A DNA stretch of 64,000 nucleotides from Xiphophorus maculatus (GCF_002775205.1 NC_036453.1:30977213-31041212); one strand, 5' to 3'. Numbered from the stretch's first letter, positions 49,002 to 61,578 are shown. Translations and numbers: made by a program. Notes: generated from the letters alone by a model not told the origin.

Positions 49002-50443
49002 TGCAATGGCCAGATGTCTGAAAATACAAGGTTCATCTTTTTTTAAACAATAATTTCCAAGTATGAACAGAATAGGAATGTCCATCTGTGTTTTGTTCAG
49101 GAAAGAGATGTTTTCTGTGTGCCAGAGGTTTGATTTAAAATGTGCTCATCAACCACAGATCAAAAACTAAAATGTGAAAATCCTGGCTGAAGTCAGGAAA
49201 TGAGTCCTGTACCGACGTGGGCAGGAAAGCCACTCAGAGAGGAAGAAGTCATTTACTCTAAAAGCAGCATAAAATGCCAGATTGGAGTCTGTATGCACCA
49301 GAACCAAGACCTTAGATTTTATAGATGTTTCCTGTCTTCTAATGAATTTAAACTGAAATGTTTGACCATAATGACCTAAATCATACTTGTTATTTAAAAG
49401 ACAGGAGAATTTTCGCCCGACTTTTTGTCAGATTTTGATAAAAGTGGTAATGTGTCTTTTTGTATAGCGTATTTCAATATCTGGTTTCAATTGCACATGA
49501 ATATAATGAAGTCAAAGTCAGGAGCAATGATCTACACAGGGCTGGATGGGTTAGCTGAAGTGACATTTATGATACAAGATACTTTATATTCACATAATTA
49601 TCTTATAAAAACTAATTCATTGATCAGACATGGGCTGGTTAGCAGTACCAGGGTACCATAATTTTAAAAATTGTGGTTTAATTTTGTTCCTCCAGATTAA
49701 AGTCATGTTAATGGGCTGCCAGAGAAAGTCCCATGTTTAGCATAATCTTCTCTGGCTGTATGATGCTGCACTCTGCCGTCAGCTGGCTGAAATGAAGCTA
49801 CATCTCTGGTTGTTAGTAAAATTTCCCAGAATGATGACGTTAAAGCTAAAAGTAACACCATCCTTCAATCTCATTTAGGCTGCTGTATAGGAAAAACTGT
49901 GACTTTTCTGTTAAATAAAAATACTGGATTCTAAAATATATTAGATTCTGTAAAGATAATTTTATTTCAAACTTTTGTATTAATACCCTGCTACTGTAAA
50001 AATGAAGGCCAGCCCATACCTATTAACCAAGTTTTTGTTACTATGTCCCACATATTCTTTGTATCTGTTTGTAAATACATAACTTATAATCTGGAGCAGA
50101 CATTTCAGAATCATTTGGTCATTTTCATCCTTAAATTACATTTTTGTGGGTGTGAGGTAATCTGGTGTGGTTTTAAAGTGTTTCAAAGTAAATTTTCTTA
50201 TAAGACAGTTTAAAAAAAAAAGTCTGGAAAATATTAGTTTTCCATTTAGTCCTGAGCAAAAAAAAAGAAGAAAGAAAGAAAGAAAAATGGGTTGAAGATA
50301 TATATTTTTTACAGATATACAACAAAATAATCTCCCAACACATCTGAAGGCTCAGATTAAGCTTTAGTTCCTGTCTTGACCACTAGAGGGAAACCTTTTC
50401 CAAGAACCTAACTACACGTCTCCTGTTTATCCAGACTCACCTT

Positions 50444-51186
50444 CCACTTTATTAGGTACACCTTGTTAGTTTTGATTCGGACTTTAGAACCGCCTTGATT
50501 CTCCGTAGCGTAGATTGACTATTGGGTCAGAAACGGTCCTCTGGTCCGTCTTCACATGGTTGATTTAGATTTGTTAGCTGTAGATCCATGATATGAAGAT
50601 GCTCTGCTGAATTGACCCCTGGAGGACTGCAATGAACTAATTCTCAATTTAAGAAGATTTTTAGCTTCCTCACATGGACCATTATCCTGCGGGAGGTATC
50701 CTTCAGGAAATAGGTCCACTGAGGCCGTAAAGGAAGGGAGATTATCAGATTAGTACCGAGGGGCCGAAATTGAAAGTATTCCTCTACATCATCACCAGCA
50801 ACCTGTGCTGTGCTTTCATGTTTTATACACCAAATTCTGTTTCTAAAAGCTGAATATTGCAGCTGAAGACATGTTTTACTGTCCCACCTTGGTTTTAACA
50901 AGTGGTTATTTGAACTGCATTTGTCTTATATCATCTCCAACCAGTCTGGTCATCCTCCTCTGACGTCAACAAGAGATTTTCTCCACAGAGCTGTTTCTCC
51001 AGGGATATTTTCTCTTATTTTCAGCCATTCTCTGTGGAACTGAGAGGTGGGTGTGCATGAAGCTGTAGATTCGCAGTGTGTGAAATATTCAGACCAACAA
51101 TCCAGACAGGTTCAAAGTCACCAAAATGCAGCGACTTGCTGCCATGTTATTGTTGTTTGTATTAACAGAGGAATCTAATAAAGTGG
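50444..51186. mobile_element. TTTATTAGG-ended fish repeat
   Basis: It starts CCACTTTATTAGGTACACC and ends in the inverted AATCTAATAAAGTGG. Internal blocks (GTCTGGTCATCCTCCTCTGA, TTCAGCCATTCTCTGTGGAA, GTTCAAAGTCACCAAAATGC) match a repeat common in fish genomes, as recalled. No intact ORF is visible; an 85-codon minus-strand ORF within it is likely incidental. Confidence 0.7.
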
Positions 51187-51230
51187 CCAGTGGAAAAATA
51201 TTAAAGCTTAGTAGTTTTTCTTATTTTGTA

Positions 51231-51488
51231 CACTGCAAAAACACAAAATCTTAGCAAGTATTTTTGTTCTAGTTGCTGGTGCAAATATTTTAGATCACTT
51301 GAAATGAGACAAAACTAACTTACAAAGTAACTTTTCAGCAAGAAATATGAGCTTGTTTTAAGTAAATTATTCCTGATGAAAAAGTTGTAGTTCCATTAAA
51401 AGATTATTTCATTTACAACAAGACAGTTCCCCCATGTTATATTGAGAAATTATTGACTCCAAAAAGCTAATTTTGTGTTTTTGCAGTG
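51231..51488. mobile_element. Palindromic CACTGCAAAA MITE, internally shortened
   Basis: Same family as 42782-43165. It starts CACTGCAAAAACACAAAATC and ends TTGTGTTTTTGCAGTG. TA flanks it on both sides (51229-51230, 51489-51490). Most of the right half is missing. Confidence 0.8.
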
Positions 51489-52413
51489 TACTTTCTGCTA
51501 TTGAGAGGAGTAAAATATTACATAAGCTAGGTAGCAAAAATCTATGGGGAAATCTTTAGTTAATAGCAATATATATACTGGTATGGTGTCAGGGGGTTTC
51601 TACAGCTGAGCTGTATAACAATGAAATGCAAATATGAGGCCTTTCCCCCACAAACGCATACCTGATAATAACTGCATTCAGTTTGGTCTATTTTTTCAAC
51701 GCTCATGAGGTTTTTGCAAATTATCTATATACATTGTCTTTTCCACACCACAAAAACATCGGACTAAAACGTGATGGGAATCCAGTGGTCCCTTTCTGAG
51801 AGTTGAGTTGTGCTTCCTCTAGATACACATAAAGATTTGACACAGTAGCACAAACAGCAGACTGAGCTGAGGATGCAAATGCTTCACGCTAAACGTGACG
51901 TTGATGCACGGCTACATGAGATGTGAGGAAACTGGTATGAATTTCAATGCTGTGGCCAGGATAGAGTGCTCACATTCACTCCGTTCACATTCCCTGCACA
52001 TATGCAGCTTTTTTGACGTATTCACTGTTTTGAAAATCAAGAATGGCTCAAAGCACCTGATAAGCATTTCTGGTCATTGTAAAATTAAGTTTAAAGGGTC
52101 GTTTTCACCTTGAAAACAGCAAAGTAATTCTAGTTTAGTGTCACAATTTATAGAAAACCATAACTGTTTTGCATTTAAAATTCAAGTGACTTCACCTGGT
52201 GACATCTTCATTGCAAAACAAGCAAACCGCTCCACGTTTAATTCACACTGTCCGTTTTCTAAGAATAATTCACACAAGAACAAGGAAAACAAAGGTCAAC
52301 TGATTGTTTTGAGAAGTGCTTGGGTTGTGGCTGGTCCAGCTTTGGCTGCAAAGAGAAAATGTGAGGTCATGGCTGTTTCTGTCCCACTCCCCATGCTCAC
52401 AGTGCAACTGGTT

Positions 52414-55400
52414 TCACTCCATGCCGTTCCGCAGCATCTGATTGGCTGCGATAAGCATGACACTGATGATGAAAGCCATGGCGAAGGCGCAGATCAGGCT
52501 CTTCCTGACACATGTCTGCCGATTCTTCTTCTTAGGATGAACTGGAAGGAATGACAAGAATAAGAAAGAAAAACATGAGAATGTTTTGTAATTCCTGGTG
52601 ATTCATAATTAGACTATTATATAAACCCATCAAACCCCAAATCCTACCTGCGAATCCGATTTTAACAGGGAAATCAGAGAAAATATTAACAGAATAACAG
52701 AAATCTATTAAAGTTTCATATTTGCAACATACAAACACATGAACAAAGATAAATGTTAAAAGGTTGAAAGAATGGGAGCACACACTCTCAAGAAATCCCT
52801 GTTTGAGGCACAGATATATGCAGTAATGTGAACATATAACATGCAAAAATAAGTCAAATTTGTTTTCATGATGCCTAACAGGAAAATCCATTGCATTAAG
52901 AACAAAAACATTTACATTCATTGGACTTTCCATCTTCTAAAATCACAACCGATGGGAAAAACAAACCAATGCAACTTTTGTAGCTGTCAATTTGTCTTGT
53001 GAAGTCCGAGTGTGACTCTACTGTTTCACGGCCAGTTATTAAACTGTTAAATTTCTGCCCAATGCTCCCTCTGTTCAAAAAAGAGAAGAAGAAGCGGAAT
53101 TAAAAATAATTTTGTTGTCATCTCATCCTAAACCATCTTTCTCAAACTATAGTAGCAATCCTTTGGTAAGCTAACTGTAGCGTCGCGCTAAGAGCTAACG
53201 TAACGGAAAATCAACGGTTGTTTACATGCAGTACCTCGCGGGCCACTAGGGGGCGTGAGGTCCACCAGGTACTGCACGTAAACAACTGTTTATTTTCCGT
53301 TACGTTAGCTCTAAGCGCGACGCTACAGTTAGCTTATCAAAGGATTGCATTTAAAATTAACAATAGATAAATGGCTTAAGTTTAAGTGGTAAGTGAGAGT
53401 TTATTAAATGGTCCTTGGCCCGAAAAAGTTTGAGAAAATGTCCAAAACGTATCTGACTACAGGGATTATTGTAGCGCCTCATTAAACTTTGTTGCATTCT
53501 CTATATAATGGCAGACAGAATGAGATTATAAGATTGTCTGTCTCAAATACATCTGTCTTCACATGGATTGTCATTGTAACAAGACTATAAAAATTACAGC
53601 AACAGAGAATAGGAAACATTTAACTCAATTCCAGGACTTGAGAATCTGATGGTAACGTTTATGCACTTGTATTTAAAGTTATAAAGGATTCGCCTAATTT
53701 GGGCACAGTTGCACAACCATTGAGTTCATAAAATCTTAAATACAGACTTCTGAGACTGTCAACTATAATCATGCTAAAAGATTTTAGAGCTGCCGAAGTA
53801 AATTCATTCCTATGTGTCTTCTGTTGAACCAAGATTAAAATTTTAGGTTTTACGATTTCTTCTTTGCTCCCCAGGGATCCACCAGTTCTTTGACTGAAAC
53901 AAATATAGATGACACAGCAGCTAAGATTTCCTGCTGCCTTGTTTTGCTTCTCATGTCTGTGACCCAGATTATGAGAGCATCATCTCTGATGTAAAAAGAA
54001 TGGTACATAACAGGCACAGACTGGTTACAAACGTCTACAGCAGCAACAAAAACAAAGAAAGGCAGACGGAGGTGGAAGTTTTGCTCTGCTGCTGTTTGGG
54101 CTGAGAGAGCTTTTGTTCTCCAAAGACAGAGCCTCCTGGAGATTAAAAATGAGAGCGTTAGGAAGAGGCAGATGTGTTCTCCAACAGGCCGAAGTAAAAA
54201 GCCAAAAGTTTCCTCTCTGTCAGGTCCCATGTCTCAGCCTGTTAGAATCACACACTGCATCAATAAGTCAGCGTCAAAGCTCCGACTGCTGGATCTAAGA
54301 GAAACTGTCAAAGGTACAGAGGTCCCACTGGACGGACGGGAAAGAAGCCGGCATGAAAGAGGGAAGAGGAGGATGTGAGATCAGGGTTAATGTGGGGGAA
54401 AAAGACGGATGATTTTCTATTTCCTCTTTTCAAAACTCCTAATTTTCCTGTTCCAATAACTCCACGGTACGGCCAGTCCCCTTCTTTACCCCCTTATCGC
54501 CTCCTCAACCAACACTTCTGCATTCATTCCTAATTCCTTCTCTTTTTTGAGGAATACCTCAGTCTGCACACCAAGACCAGCAGGATTCAGTCAGTTCTGA
54601 AAAGCGCCAGAATTTTATTTTAATTCTTCACTTGCATGCATCTAAAACCTGCAGAGGAGGTTGAGGACCCCTGAACTATTTCTGTATGCAAAAATGACAG
54701 AAAATTGATTCTTAAAGGATTTTTATTACTTTTCTAAAATTCATATATATACATGTATGCCTCAGGGTTTCCCACAGTGTATTGTAAGCCTGGCGGGATC
54801 CCAGGCTTTACTTGTGTCCCCACCAGGCTTAGCATTGTTCATTTATTTTATTTAATTTTTGCATTTTTTTAAAGACTTTATAGTTGGTGTTTAGGTATTA
54901 ATCTTCCAGTCTTCCAATAACATATAACTATCAGGTGATATTTTCAAATTTCCTGACAACTTTAAACATTTTTTAACTCAAAAACATGGCGACTGGCTGG
55001 ATGACTACTCTAGTATGCCGAACAAGGGGCTTAGCAAGTTTTCTGGGGGAAGCACTGTACTCTGCAACCACAGAATTTTACCTTATTTATATGTTGTTGT
55101 TTTTTTTACCAGAAAATCCATATTTATGCTGTAAAATTCTGGCAACCACAGCTGTGGGTATTTACCGTAAATTAGAGACGTTTGTTGTTTTACAGTGTGG
55201 AGGATCATCAATGGAGGTATTTTAAGGAAACACCTCCAACACATTGCTTCCTCATGTGACACCATGGAAAACAAAATAAATCAACAAAGATAAAAGAAAG
55301 ATCACTTTGAACCTGAACACATTTGGTTCATATTTGGGTAAAATATCCAGGTTCCTAGAATGTACTACATCCATCTCATCTAACAATTACTGATTTGTTC

Positions 55401-56634
55401 CCCCTTTTTTTAAATGACTTTATATTCATTCAAGCAGCAGATTGCTGATGTTTTTGATTTTGGAAGTAAAATCAGTAGCAGTGGCTGGATCAGTGTATTT
55501 TCTTCTACAAACAGCAACATTAATTTTCAAAATGTTCATGAATGCAAAGTATCGACAGAAGAACACAAATATTTATTTTGATTCTTTAGGTAAAGCACTT
55601 TTAGGTCTGTGGTCTCTCTTAGAGGACGAGGACTTACACCACGTTCCAAATTATTATGCAAGTGATATTTTCTCAGATTTTCTTAAATGGTCAATGCAAA
55701 TGATGGTCAGTATAATTTTCAAGTCATAAACTATTACAGTATAAATCTAATTTTACTGAACAAAGCTCCCCATGAAAACAGTATTTTTTCAAAAATCAAA
55801 AACTCAAAATGCACTTTTCCAAATTATTATGCACAGCAGATTTTCTAAACATTTTATGGATTATAAAGAACTGCAAACGGTCATTCTTTGAATCTGCAGC
55901 ATTAAGTGGTCACATGTACTAAAATCAAAAGCTATTTCAATCAAAAACTTCTTAACAGACTGAGTTACATGTTAACATAGGACCTTCTTTGATATCACCT
56001 GCACAATTCTTGCATCCATTGAACTTTTGAGTTTGTGGAAAGTTTCTGCTTGAAACCTGTGGCCTGCTTAATAATGTGGAACATCCTTCTTAAGTAGATT
56101 TCCTTTAATTGAGCTCAGCAGACAAACTAATCAACCCAGCTCTCTGAAATTAATTATAGTGATTCAAAGACCCCTGACACACAAAACCATCTATAAATTT
56201 AATAGCACAACAAAAATGTAATCTTTATGGCACTTAAATCCTATTTGCATAATAATTTTTAACACGGTGTAGTCTAGTTTTCTAATTAGCCAACTGGGAA
56301 AAGATCAAAACAATATTTCACTCTATTTTATGATCATATAAATTGATAACAAATGTTTCAGTCCCTTAGTGTTGACCTTGTAAAATAACAGCAATAACAA
56401 CAGAGCACAATATTTCCCGTGAGAAACTTTTCAAGTCTTCATTAGAGGACCAAAACTTTCCCTGAGAGCAGCTTCCTCACCTCCTTCGTACTCAGGGCAG
56501 TTCCCTGAGGTTTCGTTGAGGCTCTCCTCCTCCGTGATGATGATGTTCTCTATGTCCTTCATCGTCAAGTGGTCCCGGAAGGCGTGAAACAGAACCTGCT
56601 TGAGCTCATCCAGAGACAGCTGCTGCATGTCAAA
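52414..56634 (-). CDS. CALN1: Calneuron (CALN1 type), last two coding exons (partial)
   Basis: Calneurons are neuronal EF-hand proteins anchored to Golgi membranes by a C-terminal segment. They bind and inhibit PI4-kinase beta at low calcium. Two exons are visible: 56481-56634 (FDMQQLSLDELKQVLFHAF, then RDHLTMKDIENII and EEESLNETSGN) and 52414-52541 (VHPKKKNRQTCVRKS, then the hydrophobic anchor CAFAMAFIISVMLIAANQ and a short tail ending NGME, stop at 52414-52416). The split codon across the 3.9-kb intron gives EYEGVHPKKKNRQ, matching recalled human CALN1 (EFEGVHSQKQNRQ). NETSGN and the VH junction favour calneuron over CABP7. Exons for the EF-hands are upstream, beyond the right edge. Whether this is caln1 or a teleost paralogue (caln2) cannot be settled here. 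Confidence 0.9.
53156..53347. repeat. 192-bp foldback with a CTCF-like motif in the loop
   Basis: Two 81-nt arms (53156-53236 and 53267-53347) are inverted copies with 5 mismatches by my count. They surround a 30-nt spacer. The spacer contains CCACTAGGGGGCGT (53243-53256), 13 of 14 positions of the CTCF core. No coding sequence is present. Confidence 0.9.
54763..55200. mobile_element. CAGGGTTTCCC repeat copy 2 plus adjoining CACTGTAAAA MITE part
   Basis: CAGGGTTTCCCACAGTGTAT opens the copy, followed by AAGCCTGGCGGG and CACCAGGCTTAGCATTG as in the copy at 48049. From about 55060 the sequence changes to motifs of the 48570 MITE (CAACCACAGAATTTTACC, CCATATTTATGCTGTAAAAT) and ends TTGTTTTACAGTG at about 55198. 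Confidence 0.6.
55635..56271 (-). mobile_element. Tc1/mariner-like transposon fossil
   Basis: Terminal inverted repeats read TACACCACGTTCCAAATTAT at the left and, on the other strand, TACACCGTGTTAAAAATTAT at the right, both followed by TATGCAA. Between them, on the minus strand, are GAAGGATGTTCCACATTAT and CAGGCCACAGGTTTCAAGC, typical of the 5' flank of this family's transposase. The transposase gene itself is largely deleted, leaving about 640 bp. Confidence 0.65.
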
Positions 56635-58429
56635 CTGCAGGGGAACAAGGTGATCAATGCAGAGACACAGAAACATCAGCAAAATTAGAAAATATTGTGT
56701 CATGTGAAGGAACACTGGTGCTACTTTTAGTCTAATTCTGTGTGAAATTCTGATTGTATTTAAAGGAAGAAGTTCCTAAATAATGGTCTACGTTATTTTG
56801 ATATTTGACATCAACATGCACAACCACACAAGCCCTCTAATAGCTTCAATAATTACAGTAAAAAACAGAGACATGTTTGCATCTCTGTGGTTGTTGTTTG
56901 TAGACGTTCAAGATGATTTATGAGGCTGTCACCTGCCTCTCATTTAACATCAGACTCTTATTCCGCCTCCATTGATCCAAAAAATTCACCTGCTTTCCGA
57001 AACTCTCAGCAGACTCCTCTAATACTCCCGGATACGCGAGCGCCCAGCGTCCTGAAACCCACTAACATGTCTGGAATATTTACATCGCTGGCATTCTGGA
57101 ATACCATCAGCCGCATGGTTTAGCACAACAGATGGCCTCTCTGAGGCAGGCATGGAGAAAAACGAGCGGAAAGAGGGAGGCTGAGAAAGGGAAAGTATGA
57201 CGAAGTTCAAGAAAAGCCAGATGAATGAAGTAGTGAGAGGCAGATGGAGAAAACAGAACTGGCAGACAATAGTGGTAGAGATGAGGAAGAGTTGTAACAG
57301 GAGAAGATGCTCATTTTAGCAAGGGAATGATAGTCTTGCTCATCTTGTGCTGTAAAAATAAATAGATTTTTTCTTTTAGGAAACCTAACCTCCAAGTTTA
57401 ATTTATGGTTCTGAATTATTCTTTGTCCCCAAACACAACGGATCACTTGGAGGCTGGACGTTTTCCAAACTGGAGAGAGGATTTGTTCCCAAATCCTTCC
57501 TCTGGTGGCTGAATGATATTAAAAAGGACTACATATCCAGAGTGCAAATACATAATAGAAAGGCTGTCTGTGAATGAGAAACGCATTGTGAAGTGCTTTG
57601 TGGAACCTCGACTAGATTAAAAAAGGATTATATAAGTGCACAACATTTGTCTTGGTATTTAATTCTTTCCTGTTTAATAATTTGTGTCTTTGGAAATGTA
57701 TATTATTCATCATCCTGAGTGCTTTTGTTGGAAACACAATTGACTTTAAAAATGTGCCCAGCTGATAGAAGTTAGGTATTGATTTAACACAATTCAAATC
57801 AACCAGGTGAGCATTATTAAAATGTCTATAGATTAGCTAAATAGTGATATTTTTCTCAAATCATAATGTTCTTGTAAGCATCACTCTCTGTGCAGAAGTC
57901 TTAATTTACAGTTTCTACTGCCTTTTTGAGTGATTTGCACTGTAATTATGGAAACTCCCACACAAACACAGAAATGGGAAGAGAAGAAAACAGAAATACT
58001 ATCAATTTAAAACCCAGGAGGCGTCACTAACACAGCAATTTCAATGCAGACTCCAACAATCTAGTGTTCATTCTGAGGCATCTAGCAACAAAAAGCAACA
58101 CAGACGATGATATTGACTTCAACCATACATGGCAACTTAAAACAGATTTTTTTCTTTTAATATAACCTGCAACCTTAAAACAAGTGTAAAAATGTGCAAG
58201 AAGAAGCCAGAATAAAAAGGTAAAAACAGGCAAGACAAGGCAATTTTCAGCAACTATGTCTTCATGATTAGCTTGGCCAGAGTTTGATCAGGAATGATCT
58301 GCATCCTTTTCAAATCAAAACTACATGAGAACCACATGACCACAGTTTTAAAAACCCAAATGTGCAATTTGACATTTCAGTAAGAGGCAGGTTTTCAGTT
58401 TCACTTCGTGTTTTTGACTGATGAAGCCT

Positions 58430-58850
58430 AGGCGCAAATTCAAACTGGAAGACTCTTTTATCTCCACCGGGACCCGTTAATTGAAGCGACCTGCCCACAA
58501 TCGTCGACCTATCAACGCCGGACCAAGCCACGTCACGTCCAATCATCGACCAAGTCCCAGCTGATAAGGACCTTCATTCATGGCGTCCTTCGCTCTCCAG
58601 CCGAGCTCAACCCACCACCACCCCTTCTCCTCCATTCGCCCGGTCCTGAAGCCCGCACCCTTCTCCAACCTCCACCACCAGTGCCGGGCCCTGGGGGATG
58701 ACGTTCCTAACAGCATTGGGGATGCTCATCTGAAGCCCATCACTAACGCTGCGATAACCGTTATCCCCGAAGACTTTAAATTCTTTTTGTCAATAAACTC
58801 TTCTAATTGTCTTCTTATCTCCGTCTGAGTCTCTCCAGATTGAATCACAA
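58430..58850 (+). other. GC-richer block with 82-codon ORF and poly(A) signal
   Basis: The block stands out by base composition from its AT-rich flanks. An ORF at 58580-58828 is rich in His, Pro and Ser (MASFALQPSSTHHHPFSS at its start). An AATAAA (58792-58797) lies inside its end, followed by a pyrimidine-rich TCTTCTTATCTCC stretch. This could be part of a retroelement long terminal repeat or a processed insertion. I do not recognise the protein. Confidence 0.35.
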
Positions 58851-60916
58851 AACACTTTAAAAAGACAACAACAACAAAAAAAACTGCAATGTTAGTAAAC
58901 ATCGTCTGGCATTAGCATTTTTGGGGGTGACAACTAAAGGGTTAAACTCCTGAGAGATCAAGATTTTTAATTTTTAATCAGACATCCCTAAAGCTGCTCA
59001 TCTGTGCCGTAGAGTATTTGGAGAGTTGATTTTGTTTTATTTAATTTATTTTTGTTTCTTTTTACTCTGTTAAATTACCAGCAGAGAGACATTAAGTTGA
59101 TTAATGATAAAATAAATTCTGATTACCAGTTGCAATTGTTTGTGTTTTGTCCCTTAATTGAAGTGTAATCATTTTTGATTTAAATAGATATTAATGTGAG
59201 AAACACAGAGATCTGCTTGCTTCTCTGAATGGATGGTTTAATGTAGAAAAATTCATTCTGCAAACTGATTCTCAGCTAATTAAAACACTTACTTGTTTCT
59301 ATAGATATATAAATATAATCGTTGTTGCATGAAACAAGAGTTAGTAGCAAAAACAAAACAATGATGTCCTCTGCTCTGAAAAAAATGTTTCTTTGGACCA
59401 ACTTAAAATAATTTGTAACAGCTAATCTTAGCTTTGCTAATTTGATTTCAGAATGATAGCTTAAGTAAAACTAATGAAATTATTTTCATTAGTTCTGATT
59501 TTACAGAAGATGCTCAATAGGAAGGAGATCTCTCAGGTTTTCACATTTGTCTTGTTGCGCAGCAATGCAACTCTCCTGAAGAAGATATTTTACAAAACAC
59601 GGGACAGGATGCACTCAAAATCTACCCTGAGGTCACAGGAACAGTTAGTGGCAACAACAGTTAGAGGGACTGCTTGATTCCTGCTTTCCTTCTTGTCAGA
59701 GCAGTCTCAGCCCAAAACACCAGCAATGAAAAAGAGGAACAAGTCTTTGAACAGCAGCAGCGGGACAGATGACATGACAGCTGAAGACAGAGAGAAAACA
59801 CACAATGTTCCTGTCTGTCTGCGCTTAGACCCGCTACCTGCAGCTATCCAGCAGAATGTTTTATTTTCCTCCTCTGCTGTCTCTGAAGGACAAACACAGA
59901 GCGACGAACGGGGCAGACAAAATATTGAGTTTTCTTGTCTTTGTCTTTTCTGAATCGTTTCTAGCGGTGTGTTTGTGTGTGCATATGATCGAGCAGCTAC
60001 CAGGAGCCCAGCAGGGGACTCGGCGACACGCAGAAGGAGTCAAGACACATCAATCAGAGGAACAGGTGTTAACACGGCGCCCTTCCTAACTAATCCTCCC
60101 GGCCTTCAAGCAACACAAGCTTGTTTCCTCAGACCCTCCACCTGCTCTGTTTGCTGACCCCGAAAAGCCACCAAGACTGACTGGATGCAGTCACTTTTTG
60201 TTTTACTCTGCACTATTTTCACTAAAGTTTAAATAAAGTTTATGTTGTGTGGTGTCAGCAGGACACACAGACGCAGCAAAAATCTCAATCTACAGAATAA
60301 AATCAGATTTTGTCAACATAACACAACATTCTGAAAATAAAAAGCCCCACTCAGTGTTTGGATGCCACATCAAAAGCATTTCCACACAAAGTGCCGCACT
60401 GCAGATCAAAGCATCCACCAAACGGCTGATATTATATAACATGCATGTAATGGTTTTTTTTAATATTCATTAGAAATAGCTTTTCTTATTGCTTCAACAG
60501 ATTCTTTTCACTCTATCACCCATGTTTTGTTTATGTTTTTTGACATATTTTTTCATTTTTGTGTCAGAAATTTGCATACCCTGATCATCAGCATGGATTT
60601 TTCTGAACCATTTTTCTTCCACAGCTGAATGATGATACAACAAAGAACTTCAAAAATAATTGGATACACAAGTTTGAAGACATTGTGAACTTTGTCATAT
60701 CTGCATGAATCAAACGTGCACATAATGAAACATAAATGGACAAAAAGTGTTCCTAGGAAAGCTGCAGAAATCCTCATTTTTCTGGATGATGGTTTAAAAA
60801 CAGCTTGTTTTTTGAGAAGTGATTAGAGTCACTACATGAATCCAGGTTTCAGGAACTGAACATACATTTTCTTTAGACTCGAGGTTAAGGCTTTAGGTTA
60901 TGACCAAAAGTGTTTT

Positions 60917-61578
60917 CACTGCAAAAACACAAAATCTTACAAAGCAGTTTTAGTTTCTAGTGCAAATATCTTTATCCATTTGAAATAAGACAAAACTAAC
61001 TTAGAAGTAAGCATTCAGCAAGATAAACACTGCAAAAATACAAAATCTTGCCAGATGTTTTTGTTTAGTTTCTAGTACAAATATTTTTGTTCACTTGAGA
61101 TGAGAAAAATAACCTTACAAGTAAAATTTCAGCAAGGTATATGAGCTTGTTTTAAGTAAATAATTCCTTAATATTGATGAAACATTAGTTCCATTGGCAG
61201 ATAAATTCTATACTAAGAAATGCTAGGCTTAAAATAAGCTCCTATATCTTGCTGAAAAGTTACTTCTGTGTGGTTTCGTCTTATTTCAAGTGAACTAAGA
61301 TATTTGTGCTAGAAACAAGACAAAAATAATTGGAAAGACTTTGTGTTTTTGCAGTGTAGGAGCTTGATTTAACTCAATATTGATGAAAAAATACTTGTTT
61401 CATTGGCAGAATATTTCACTTATAATATGGAAAAATATCTTATTATAAGTGAATTTATCTTCCAATGGAAATAGTAATTTTTCATTGATATTAAGGAACC
61501 ACTTACTTAAAACAAACTCTTATATCTTGCTGAAAAGTTGTACTTGTACGTTTGTTTCTCTTAATTCCAATTGAAATG
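60917..61578. mobile_element. MITE nested within a MITE of the same family
   Basis: An outer CACTGCAAAA element starts at 60917 and is interrupted after CAGCAAGATA (61025). A second element, 61028-61356, starts CACTGCAAAAATACAAAATC and ends TTTGCAGTG. After TA (61357-61358) the outer copy resumes exactly where it left off (GGAGCTTGATTT) and continues to about 61578, where its right end is lost. Confidence 0.8.

Larger units (their letters stand above)
45590..52413. other. SDF2 to calneuron 3' intergenic and possible long 3' UTR
   Basis: The two genes converge across 6.8 kb. It holds repeats (48049-48380, 48570-49001, 50444-51186, 51231-51488) and the (ATATC)6 microsatellite. A minus-strand AATAAA near 46856-46861 could end a long calneuron 3' UTR, but that is only a possibility. 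A GATGATGATGATGATGG-type microsatellite is near 47452-47475. No other gene is recognised. Confidence 0.5.
52542..56480 (-). other. Calneuron last intron
   Basis: This 3.9-kb intron carries the 192-bp foldback (53156-53347), a CAGGGTTTCCC repeat (54763-55060) followed by a CACTGTAAAA MITE part, and a Tc1/mariner fossil (55635-56271). ORFs in it look incidental. Confidence 0.7.

Noticed and set aside
50375-50392. CCACTAGAGGGAAA as another CTCF site
   Set aside because: It lacks the GGC that is nearly invariant in the core.
59693-60157. Cluster of overlapping ORFs on both strands
   Set aside because: It shows no recognisable protein, and frames overlap without a preferred one. Chance ORFs in a locally less AT-rich stretch of the calneuron intron are more likely.
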